5,273 nucleotides of DNA from Bacillota bacterium (lineage in GTDB: Bacteria > Bacillota_A > Clostridia > Clostridiales > Clostridiaceae): assembly GCA_021780795.1 (NCBI GenBank), contig JAJXYA010000169.1, forward strand, positions 1-5,273, given 5' to 3'. This document shows positions 1 to 5,273 of this stretch, in pieces. Numbering within the stretch: the first letter of the stretch is position 1; each line of letters begins with the position of its first letter. The translations under genes were made by a program, and so were the position numbers. The notes beneath the pieces are model-generated. The model saw nothing but the letters and a program-made list of their open reading frames with translations. It was not told the origin of the DNA and searched no databases.

Positions 1-209
1 CGAAAATCTGAATCAATCCACAGAGATGCGCCTAAAAATAGACCAGCCATAAATATGGAACCTATTATTCGATATAACATAGCTGCAAAACCGCTGTCGT
101 CATCCTTGAAATGAGGAAAATCGAATGTCATGCCAAGCGTGAATGTTCCACAGAAACCAATCATTAAGGCTAAAAGCGCTAAACTTATCGAGCAAAAGAA
201 GTATAACAT
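1..209 (-). CDS. Partial multi-pass membrane protein of unknown function (N-terminal part)
   Basis: Read on the minus strand, an open frame begins at the ATG at 209-207 and stays open for about 69 codons to the window edge, so the C-terminus is missing. The start MLYFFCSISLALLALMIGF is a strongly hydrophobic first segment (about residues 2-27), followed by a short acidic polar loop (FDFPHFKDDDSGF, about 30-42) and a second hydrophobic segment (about 44-65, MLYRIIGSIFMAGLFLGASL). This suggests a signal anchor plus at least one more transmembrane helix. The stretch is clearly richer in G+C than the spacer beside it, which supports coding. I do not recognise the family. The frame stays open upstream of the ATG through low-complexity A/T sequence, so a different start or a spliced upstream exon cannot be excluded. 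No useful clue to function comes from its neighbours. Confidence 0.6.
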   Translation of the reverse strand, partial: MLYFFCSISLALLALMIGFCGTFTLGMTFDFPHFKDDDSGFAAMLYRIIGSIFMAGLFLGASLWIDSDF

Positions 210-405
210 TTTACAAAAATAAAATAAAAAGATTATTTTATATATCACTAACCTTTTATTTATTCCATTTTATAAATATAATATCGATATTAAAGCATAC
301 TATACTTGCAATAATTATTTTGTTTATCATAAGAATGGTGGTATATATAAAATTATAATTATAGCGAAAAATACACATTAAGAGTAAATAATCGAAAAAA
401 ACAAA

Positions 406-429
406 ATTACTATATACGTATATAGTAAT
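406..429 (-). terminator. Perfect 24-bp palindrome, candidate 3'-end hairpin of the HNH gene
   Basis: The half-site ATTACTATATAC is followed directly by its exact reverse complement, with the centre between 417 and 418. Pairing stops at 405/430 (A opposite A). A transcript could fold it into a stem of about 10 bp with a 4-base loop. It lies 82 bases beyond the stop codon of the minus-strand HNH gene, and a comparable hairpin follows the receptor gene at 5108-5132. In mimivirus and some other giant viruses, palindromic hairpins mark mRNA 3' ends, so 3'-end formation is the favoured reading. Because the palindrome is symmetrical it could instead be a binding site for a dimeric protein in the upstream region of the left-edge gene. 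The palindrome is certain; its role is inferred. Confidence 0.55.
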
Positions 430-498
430 ATGTTATAGTGACCTATTTCGTGGTGGAATTAGCAATAATATATTTTTATTAGTTGACTTTTATATTGA

Positions 499-504
499 TT
501 TATT
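499..504 (-). promoter_or_regulatory. Candidate AATAAA polyadenylation signal for the HNH gene
   Basis: On the minus strand the hexamer AATAAA starts 7 bases after the TAA stop codon of the HNH gene, and a second copy occurs at 480-475. This is the standard eukaryotic poly(A) signal, but it is expected often by chance in such AT-rich DNA, so support is weak. Confidence 0.25.
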
Positions 505-511
505 TAATTCG

Positions 512-2443
512 TTAGTCATCTTCAGACCCATCTTTTACTATCTCAATTTTTGCTTTTCTATTAGGCGGTTGTTCACATGTCATAAAATCTTCCTCTTCTC
601 CTTTTAGTATTTCTAATTCTAATTCTTCTTCGTTCTCCGATAATTCATCTATTTCTTTAAACATTTCTAATTCTTCATCGGAATTCTCTGAGCTTATATA
701 TCCGTCCGATTGCTCCACTTCATTAAGTTCTTTTTCTTCTATTTTTCTGTTTTTCTTCCCCCAAACTCCGGATCGTCTCATAGAGTGAAAAATGCCTTGT
801 TCCCACTGTAATTTTGTATGACGTCTATGACATGGTCTACACAAAACTCTTGTTTTCTTACATTCTTCTTTTACTTGATCCAGTGTATAGCTACCACTTC
901 TACAACCACTTATCATCGCAGAGATACAATCTATTTTCTCTATTGGATTTATATGATCCATATCAAAAAATCGTGGTAAATCGGGGTTTTTATATCCACA
1001 TTGGATACATCCTGATTGCTTAAGATTATATACATAATCTTTCTTTGTTTTTTCAAGAGGATTTACATATAAATTTATGGTTTCTTTCTTTTGCTCTATT
1101 TCTCTCTCAATGGTTACAATAGTATGACATTCGCAGCATAAAAGTTGCGTTTTGCGAGCTTCTAATTTCATAGCAAATTCGCATCCCACAGCTCGCACCG
1201 TTTTCTTCTTGGGAATAAATTTTTCGTTTTTATTTAATAAACCCCTTTCTCTTTGTTCTTTTTCCGTAAGATGATCTAGTTCCATACTATGAAAATCTAT
1301 TACTTCTCCATAAGTTAGTAAAAATTCACCCGAATAACATAAAATATTATTATATTCTACCATTTTTCTTCCATTTTGAAGAAATGTATTTAGTCTTATA
1401 AGTTTTGATTCGACAAATAAAAATATTCTATTACATCTTTCACAACAAGATTCTATTTTTAACATAAATTCACGCTTTATATTTTCATAAAATTTTTTTA
1501 TTTTTTTGGCGGATTCTGTGGATTTTTCTTTACAGAGAACGCAACATACAGCTGTCGATCCATCTATATTTATCGCTTTCTCATCCAATTTCTTTTCATT
1601 GCGACATCCACGACAAAAGAAATTTCCTCTCAATGATGCTTTTTCTTGTCTTATTCGTTGAAGCTCTATACTCGCGGCATTATAATATTCTCTGCAATTT
1701 ATACATCTGAGAAGAATTTCACTATGAGGATTATCCCTTTCTTTCCTAAAATAATTGATTGGAACTTTATCACGAGGATAAGATGAATACTTTGCGTGTA
1801 CCTTTGGGTTTCCCAAACAAAATAAAATACCTGTGTCTTTCGCAACTTTTTCAGAATTTTCCCTAATCTTTTTATCTCTAACACGTGATGGTTCAATTAA
1901 ACGTTCTTTTTCCCTACAGTGAGCGCAGTATTTATACATTGAACTAACAGGATCGTCTAAAATTTTCATAAAAAACTCTATTGGAACTTTGGTGATATGA
2001 AATGGAGACATGCTATTATGTGAAGGAGAATGGCACTGTCCTGTTTGTGAAGATAATGGCGTCAAATTACCATTTCTTCTATCAAAAGCAATATTTATTT
2101 CAGTATCAGACTTTTCAAAAAATCCATGTTGATAAAATAATTCTCTAATGAGCAAGTTAACATCTTCTCTAGATAAAATTTCAGGATAAAATTTAAGATA
2201 TTTTACTATAACTGTCATCATTAATTTTTGTAAATGTTCTTTATCTAATTTTTGATAGTCCTTACTTGCTATACTCTGTAGCGTATTTTCTTTTATTTTC
2301 GCTTGGTAATTTTGACAAAATTTACACATCACAAATAACATCGAGTCGGCGTCACCAGGAATTTTTCTAAATAAGTCGATGGGAACTTTTTCTCGTGGAA
2401 AAGAACATCCCGATAGTGTATCGTGCCAAATATGGGTACACAT
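512..2443 (-). CDS. Zinc-module / double HNH endonuclease protein, downstream (C-terminal) part of a frame-broken gene
   Basis: This 643-codon frame starts at ATG 2443 and ends at TAA 514-512. Domains, numbered from that Met: three Cys modules at 2-43, 137-176 and 209-250, each with a Cys/His-rich lead, a [YF]P[RK]xKVPI[EDN]xF-like core (imperfect in the middle copy, FHITKVPIEFF) and a closing CxxC (C40/C43, C173/C176, C247/C250); a zinc ribbon at 277-304 (C277, C280, C301, C304); a first, divergent HNH-like domain at 333-440 (CCERC, ELDH at 388-391, CCECH at 436-440); a second, canonical HNH domain at 479-542 (C479xxC482, DMDHINP with H497, then C535xxC538-H539-R-R-H542). The tail from about 567 is strongly acidic. 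Residues 55-120 look helical and Cys-free. HNH domains cleave DNA using a beta-beta-alpha-metal fold; the fused modules probably bind DNA or protein through zinc. The first module begins right at the Met, which suggests that this is not the true N-terminus: the gene probably continues from the overlapping upstream frame. It could be a homing-type or restriction-like nuclease, or a regulator. HNH is confident; overall role is unknown. Confidence 0.85.
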   Translation of the reverse strand: MCTHIWHDTLSGCSFPREKVPIDLFRKIPGDADSMLFVMCKFCQNYQAKIKENTLQSIASKDYQKLDKEHLQKLMMTVIVKYLKFYPEILSREDVNLLIRELFYQHGFFEKSDTEINIAFDRRNGNLTPLSSQTGQCHSPSHNSMSPFHITKVPIEFFMKILDDPVSSMYKYCAHCREKERLIEPSRVRDKKIRENSEKVAKDTGILFCLGNPKVHAKYSSYPRDKVPINYFRKERDNPHSEILLRCINCREYYNAASIELQRIRQEKASLRGNFFCRGCRNEKKLDEKAINIDGSTAVCCVLCKEKSTESAKKIKKFYENIKREFMLKIESCCERCNRIFLFVESKLIRLNTFLQNGRKMVEYNNILCYSGEFLLTYGEVIDFHSMELDHLTEKEQRERGLLNKNEKFIPKKKTVRAVGCEFAMKLEARKTQLLCCECHTIVTIEREIEQKKETINLYVNPLEKTKKDYVYNLKQSGCIQCGYKNPDLPRFFDMDHINPIEKIDCISAMISGCRSGSYTLDQVKEECKKTRVLCRPCHRRHTKLQWEQGIFHSMRRSGVWGKKNRKIEEKELNEVEQSDGYISSENSDEELEMFKEIDELSENEEELELEILKGEEEDFMTCEQPPNRKAKIEIVKDGSEDD

Positions 2444-3228
2444 AATAAAGTTATTTTTCTCTTCTTCACTACATTCTCGGAAAAATTTTCAACGCATTCA
2501 GGGCATTCTTCTATTTTTGGTTTTCTTCCTGTAATAGTATCAGCTTTGCCACATTTTGGGCAGATCTGTCCATTCTCAATATTTTTCTTAATTTTATCTT
2601 CAAAATATTTTTTTTGCTTAAATTTGCGACAATGCAAGCAAAATTTGAATAACCCATTAGCTGAATTACGACTCGTACAACCCATAAAGAGTTCTATTGG
2701 TACAGCATTTTTAGGGTAAGGAGATTCGGATCGAGTATTATGATATTGACATGTGCACTCTGTGGTCTCATTCCCATCCTTTATTTCTGGTTCTTGTTCT
2801 TTATTTTCCCAAGAGGGTTTCTTTGACTTTTTTGAAGTTTCTTTTCGTTTTTGCCGACGATCACGACAGAATTCGCATTGTTTATATAATTCTCCAGTTT
2901 TATGTTTTACTTTGAAAAATTCGATGGGAACCTTATCTCTTGGATAAAGAGGACAAATTTTAATAGTATGACAACTAGCACTACATTTTGAAAATTTTTG
3001 TTCTTCCTCGGCCTCAGAAGAACTATTATCTAATTCTTCAGAATCAACATTTCTATTTAAACGTTTTGCTTTAAGACTACGTATACGTGCTCTTAATTTA
3101 GTTTTTAGTATTTCCAAACGCTGTGAATCTTCATCGGACGATTGCTCTGAGAGATCGGAATTTGATTTTTTATCAAAATTCATACTCTTGGTCTGCTTTG
3201 GAACCTTTTTACTAACACTATCTGTCAT
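2329..3228 (-). CDS. Zinc-module protein, upstream (N-terminal) part of the frame-broken HNH gene
   Basis: The frame opens after a TAA at 3267-3265; the first ATG is at 3228, giving 299 residues. Residues 1-80 are charged, Ser-rich and Lys/Arg-rich with acidic patches (SEQSSDEDSQ, SSSEAEEEQ), resembling a disordered nuclear-type leader. Two Cys modules follow: 82-121 (C82, C86-H87, core YPRDKVPIEFF at 95-105, C118xxC121-R) and 158-200 (C158xC160, H163, core YPKNAVPIELF at 171-181, C197xxC200-R). A zinc ribbon at 223-245 (CPKC...CPEC) resembles the one in the downstream part. After about residue 258 the product loses its pattern, and its last ~40 residues lie over the start of the next module in another frame. 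Those last residues are therefore probably an artefact of the frame break rather than a natural C-terminus. Joined to the downstream frame by a -1 shift, it would give one protein of about 905 residues with five modules. No family name is recognised for the module. Confidence 0.75.
   Translation of the reverse strand: MTDSVSKKVPKQTKSMNFDKKSNSDLSEQSSDEDSQRLEILKTKLRARIRSLKAKRLNRNVDSEELDNSSSEAEEEQKFSKCSASCHTIKICPLYPRDKVPIEFFKVKHKTGELYKQCEFCRDRRQKRKETSKKSKKPSWENKEQEPEIKDGNETTECTCQYHNTRSESPYPKNAVPIELFMGCTSRNSANGLFKFCLHCRKFKQKKYFEDKIKKNIENGQICPKCGKADTITGRKPKIEECPECVENFSENVVKKRKITLLCVPIFGTIHYRDVLFHEKKFPSTYLEKFLVTPTRCYL
2440..2494 (-). other. Frame break inside the zinc-module/HNH gene
   Basis: The upstream frame is needed through the last Cys of its zinc ribbon (codon ending at 2494), and the downstream frame is needed from the first Cys of the next module (codon starting at 2440). 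The downstream frame is closed by TGA at 2491-2489. The reading frame must therefore shift by -1 between 2488 and about 2440. A run of five A on the minus strand (2458-2454) within AAGAGAAAAATAAC is the obvious site: one more A would read KKRKNNFIMCTH straight through. This may be a sequencing or assembly error, a real inactivating mutation, or a shift during translation. Confidence 0.7.
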
Positions 3229-3355
3229 TTCCAAAATAATGTTTTCATATATTTTTCGTATCAATTAACTCTATATATTTTGTCGTAAAATAAATATACT
3301 TTATTATATCAAATTATAATAATGATAAAAATATTGGCTATAATGAATCTTATAA
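3229..3355. promoter_or_regulatory. Divergent promoter region between the HNH gene and the receptor gene
   Basis: The 127 bases between the two divergent ATGs must hold both 5' leaders and both promoters if the genes are transcribed separately. It is nearly all A and T, with TATA-like strings on both strands (for example TATATATTTTGTCG near 3271 and TTATAATAATG near 3314). An in-frame TAA sits directly before the receptor ATG (TATAAATG), and another TAA lies 36 bases upstream of the HNH ATG. Two small out-of-frame ATGs (3322, 3343) precede the receptor start, so a transcription start close to it is likely. No motif is specific enough to assign to a known viral promoter class. Confidence 0.5.
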
Positions 3356-5092
3356 ATGTTAAATGCTACAAATCCTTGGAATATAGGCACACTAGACAAA
3401 AGCGGAATATTTGGTTACTACATTAGTGCTAATATATTAGGAGTTTTATTATGTACCATTTTGATGTATTCTGTGTATAAAAATTCTAAAAGAGAAGTGA
3501 GCGATATATTTGTGGCGGGTATCGCATCTGGCTGTCAGAATATGTCTTTAACATGTGGATTGCAATGTTGGGCGAATGCGATATCCAATGAATTTGTGGG
3601 AGGTAATACTTTTTGTATAATAGAAAGTATAGCCCATGTAAGTGCTATTCCGACACAATTTCTTTCAGTAACGGGTATGGCTTTGGTATTTTATCTTTTT
3701 CAAGTGAAAAACTATAAAATATCTCATAGAAAAGCTTTTTATATAGTAGTGTTTATCTGGTGCTTCTGTACATTTACTACATGTTTATTAAGTTTAGTGT
3801 CGCGAGCCACGCTCATGTCAAATGGTGTATATTGCTTCTTCGAATTTTCATCACCTGCTATTGCCTATTGGATGATACCTTGTTTGATATTAGCTTTAGG
3901 TACTATGATAGTTACGCATATTCTTATTATAAAACATTATACTATGTATGTAAATGTATTGAAAAATAGTAATTTGAAAATAGATGTACCATCTAATAAT
4001 CGTATTGGTAACCCGTTTATTCAACAATTCCGATGGCGTTCAACTGTTTTTATATTAGTTCTTCTAATCAATTGGGGTCCAGCGGCCTTTTGTACTATTT
4101 ATGTTTTTGCTACTAATACATCACCGGAATGGATAATTACTTGGGTAGGAGAAGGAGGAACAACTTATAGTTATGCGATGGCGATTAGTTTCGCATTCTT
4201 TTCAAAACATTATCGTAAACTCTTAATATATTTATTTGCTTGGCCTTTGATCATATGCAAGGGTAAAGACTGGTACGAATTAGCTTCAGGTATAACTAAA
4301 CCAGTATATGCTAGAAGTACTAAACGTTCTACTAGACGACAACCGTCCACTACTAAAAGGTCTCATACTGAACATCCCGATTCTCCTATCGATGATATTG
4401 AGTTACCAGTATCTGATGTACATTCTCGACCGTCGTTTATGAGTTCTCCTTCCATCGACGAGAAATTTTATATGCCTTCTCCTTTAACTGATGTTACTGG
4501 CAAGGAAGGTAGACCCTCAACTGAACATGACAGTACTTATGTGTCACGTCCGTCTGAACATAAAACGTTTACTGTACTTCCAACCGATAGAGATAGTATT
4601 CATATATCTAGACCTTCTGAACATAAAGTATTTACCGATAGAAATACTATTTACGTAGCTACTCCTTTGGTTCAACTAGTACAACGAGAAGGGGAAGATG
4701 ATTCTTCTATGATAGTAAAACCTTTACCTTCTCCTAAAAACAATGTACCACCATCACCTAGGAATAGAAGTGATTCATCGACTCAACCTTCACTCTCTCT
4801 TATAAACAGGAAAAATACCCCATCTCCTCGGAATGTTGAACCGTCTCCTAGGAGTAGGAAAAATGTAGTGGAAAGTACTTTGGATTTACCGTCATCACAT
4901 CGTACTACTGGTGAATCTTCTTCTCCTCGGCCTGGATTTCGATCTACAACTGAAACACCTACCGCTCAAAGTACTCGTTACACATTTGTAACTCCAGAAT
5001 CGCCTCCTCTTGATTCAACCACTGATAATATAACTCCAACTCCTTCTCCAGTATATTTATATACTGTCATTAGAGATACTAACGTATCGTAA
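3356..5092 (+). CDS. Class A-like seven-transmembrane G-protein-coupled receptor with long Ser/Thr/Pro-rich tail
   Basis: The protein has 578 residues; the ATG is fixed by an in-frame TAA immediately upstream. It should sit in a cell membrane, sense an unknown ligand and signal through G proteins or tail-binding partners. A short outside N-terminus carries a possible glycosylation site (NAT at 3-5). Seven hydrophobic segments fall near 18-42, 50-75, 88-115, 124-148, 167-195, 228-250 and 258-283. Class A traits: C87 at the start of helix 3 pairing with C160 in the second outer loop (YCFFEFSSP), W135 in helix 4, and WGP (240-242) in helix 6 matching the WxP switch. DRY at the end of helix 3 is replaced by FQVK, and NPxxY in helix 7 by a sequence without Asn-Pro (AMAISFAF), followed by a basic helix-8-like KHYRKLL. 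Helix 7 has no Lys, so it is not a retinal-binding opsin. Residues 300-578 form a disordered tail with many SP/TP sites and short repeats, typical of phosphorylation control. By memory it is closest to 'family A GPCR-like' proteins of early-diverging fungi; host-to-virus transfer is possible. No intron is seen. Confidence 0.85.
   Translation: MLNATNPWNIGTLDKSGIFGYYISANILGVLLCTILMYSVYKNSKREVSDIFVAGIASGCQNMSLTCGLQCWANAISNEFVGGNTFCIIESIAHVSAIPTQFLSVTGMALVFYLFQVKNYKISHRKAFYIVVFIWCFCTFTTCLLSLVSRATLMSNGVYCFFEFSSPAIAYWMIPCLILALGTMIVTHILIIKHYTMYVNVLKNSNLKIDVPSNNRIGNPFIQQFRWRSTVFILVLLINWGPAAFCTIYVFATNTSPEWIITWVGEGGTTYSYAMAISFAFFSKHYRKLLIYLFAWPLIICKGKDWYELASGITKPVYARSTKRSTRRQPSTTKRSHTEHPDSPIDDIELPVSDVHSRPSFMSSPSIDEKFYMPSPLTDVTGKEGRPSTEHDSTYVSRPSEHKTFTVLPTDRDSIHISRPSEHKVFTDRNTIYVATPLVQLVQREGEDDSSMIVKPLPSPKNNVPPSPRNRSDSSTQPSLSLINRKNTPSPRNVEPSPRSRKNVVESTLDLPSSHRTTGESSSPRPGFRSTTETPTAQSTRYTFVTPESPPLDSTTDNITPTPSPVYLYTVIRDTNVS
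4511..4660 (+). repeat. Degenerate peptide repeat in the receptor tail (RPSEHK unit)
   Basis: Receptor residues 386-435 contain three related units: RPSTEHDSTYVS (386-397), a 21-residue unit starting RPSEHKTFT and ending DRDSIHIS (398-418), and RPSEHKVFTDRNTIYVA (419-435). Each begins with RPS and EH and ends in a Ser/Thr-aromatic or His-Val/Ile block. The second and third share SRPSEHKxFT exactly. The codons differ between copies, so the repeat is old and the peptide seems to be kept, which would fit a repeated phosphorylation or docking site. Confidence 0.7.
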
Positions 5093-5107
5093 CTAATATT
5101 TTCACAT

Positions 5108-5132
5108 ATAACAATATACGCTATATTGTTAT
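5108..5132 (+). terminator. Hairpin just after the receptor gene (11-bp perfect stem, 3-base loop)
   Basis: ATAACAATATA at 5108-5118 is followed by the loop CGC and its exact reverse complement at 5122-5132. It starts 15 bases after the receptor stop codon. The stem is long for so short a spacer and sits where giant-virus mRNAs such as those of mimivirus end in a palindromic hairpin, so transcript 3'-end formation is the likely role. A pyrimidine-rich stretch follows. The structure is certain; the function is inferred. Confidence 0.6.
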
Positions 5133-5174
5133 TTATTTCTTTTCTTCCATCCACTTTCTTCTATTTTTTATATG
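5133..5174 (+). other. Pyrimidine-rich spacer after the receptor hairpin
   Basis: Between the hairpin and the tandem repeat the plus strand is dominated by T and C (for example TTTCTTTTCTTCCATCCAC). No gene is visible. It may be part of the 3' processing region, or the flank of the repeat array. Confidence 0.4.
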
Positions 5175-5273
5175 ATATGTATATAAATTTTATTATATGT
5201 TACAATATGTATATAAATTTTATTATATGTTACAATATGTATATAAATTTTATTATATGTTACAATATGTATA
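5175..5273. repeat. Perfect 30-bp tandem repeat, at least 3.3 copies, running off the right edge
   Basis: Units at 5175-5204, 5205-5234 and 5235-5264 are identical, and 5265-5273 starts a fourth. Each unit begins ATATGTATATAAATTTTATT and ends ATATGTTACA. It contains only one C and has no open frame of note. Absence of any difference between copies means recent expansion, active homogenisation, or an assembly effect at a contig end. It is a minisatellite of unknown role; the true copy number cannot be seen from here. Confidence 0.95.

Larger units (their letters stand above)
210..511. other. AT-rich intergenic spacer between the partial membrane-protein gene and the HNH gene
   Basis: This stretch of about 300 bases is almost all A and T and I see no convincing gene in it. 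Both flanking genes are on the minus strand, so it should hold the 3' end of the HNH gene (right side) and the promoter and 5' leader of the left-edge gene (left side). On the minus strand AATAAA occurs twice shortly after the HNH stop codon (504-499 and 480-475). A perfect palindrome lies at 406-429. The stretch 210-360 is homopolymer-rich with several TATA-like strings, none distinctive enough to name as a promoter. Confidence 0.7.

Noticed and set aside
247..252. ACTAAC (reverse complement GTTAGT) as an intron branch point or donor near the left-edge gene
   Set aside because: No matching acceptor or donor gives a convincing joined reading frame, and such strings are frequent in AT-rich DNA.
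143..358. Plus-strand open frame of 71 codons overlapping the left-edge gene and the AT-rich spacer
   Set aside because: Its first third is antisense to the better minus-strand coding frame, and the rest is a translation of A/T low-complexity DNA (Ile, Tyr, Phe, Lys). No domain or pattern supports it.
1699..1896. Minus-strand open frame of 65 codons inside the HNH gene
   Set aside because: It lies in another frame over module 5, whose Cys pattern is kept in the main frame. It has no start context or motif of its own.
2443..2460. Programmed -1 ribosomal frameshift as the cause of the frame break
   Set aside because: The in-frame codons AGA AAA ATA ACT TTA TTA do not form a canonical X XXY YYZ slippery heptamer, and I see no strong stem downstream. 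A missing base in the A5 run explains it more simply, though it is not excluded.
2423..2947. Two plus-strand open frames (2423-2719 and 2753-2947) opposite the zinc-module gene
   Set aside because: They are the antisense of the Cys-module region, which has clear repeated motifs on the minus strand; their ends coincide with the antisense of the repeated module core, not with any gene signal.
3760..3969. Plus-strand open frame of 69 codons inside the receptor gene
   Set aside because: It overlaps transmembrane segments 4-5 of the receptor in another frame and only reflects the hydrophobic codon composition.
4127..4207. Retinal-binding rhodopsin reading of the receptor
   Set aside because: Helix 7 (about residues 258-283) contains no Lys for a Schiff base, so an opsin function is not supported.
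1..5273. tRNA, rRNA, CRISPR array, insertion sequence or transposase
   Set aside because: I found no tRNA-like cloverleaf or conserved rRNA sequence, no spaced repeats with variable spacers (the 30-bp array has no spacers), and no transposase frame or flanking inverted repeats.

Overview
This AT-rich window (roughly 30% G+C by eye, intergenic stretches far lower) looks like DNA from a eukaryotic setting: either a large nucleocytoplasmic DNA virus (Nucleocytoviricota) or an early-diverging fungal chromosome, possibly with endogenous viral DNA. The pointers to a virus are intron-free genes, short AT-rich spacers, an HNH-nuclease protein built from repeated Cys modules, and perfect palindromes just past two gene ends. 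The pointer to a fungus (or a fungus-infecting virus) is the seven-helix receptor, which by memory of the family resembles the class A-like receptors of Mucoromycota-type fungi. The choice between them is inference; no hallmark viral gene (capsid, polymerase, packaging ATPase) is present.

Layout, left to right. Positions 1-209 (minus) hold the first ~69 codons of a membrane protein that runs off the left edge. Positions 210-511 are a very AT-rich spacer containing a perfect 24-bp palindrome (406-429). Positions 512-3228 (minus) hold one long zinc-module/HNH-nuclease gene that is broken into two overlapping reading frames near 2440-2494: an upstream part (2329-3228) with two 'VPIEFF' Cys modules and a zinc ribbon, and a downstream part (512-2443) with three more such modules, a second zinc ribbon, two tandem HNH-type domains and an acidic tail. 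One missing base would join them into a protein of about 905 residues. Positions 3229-3355 are a 127-bp divergent promoter region. Positions 3356-5092 (plus) encode a complete 578-residue G-protein-coupled-receptor-like protein with a Ser/Thr/Pro-rich cytoplasmic tail of about 280 residues. A perfect 11-bp stem with a 3-base loop follows at 5108-5132, then a pyrimidine-rich stretch, then a perfect 30-bp tandem repeat from 5175 to the right edge.

Nothing shows that the genes work together in one pathway. The HNH protein (DNA binding/cleavage) and the receptor (membrane signalling) share only a divergent promoter region. The most notable points are the five-module plus double-HNH architecture, its frame break, a receptor gene in compact virus-like surroundings, and the 3'-end palindromes.
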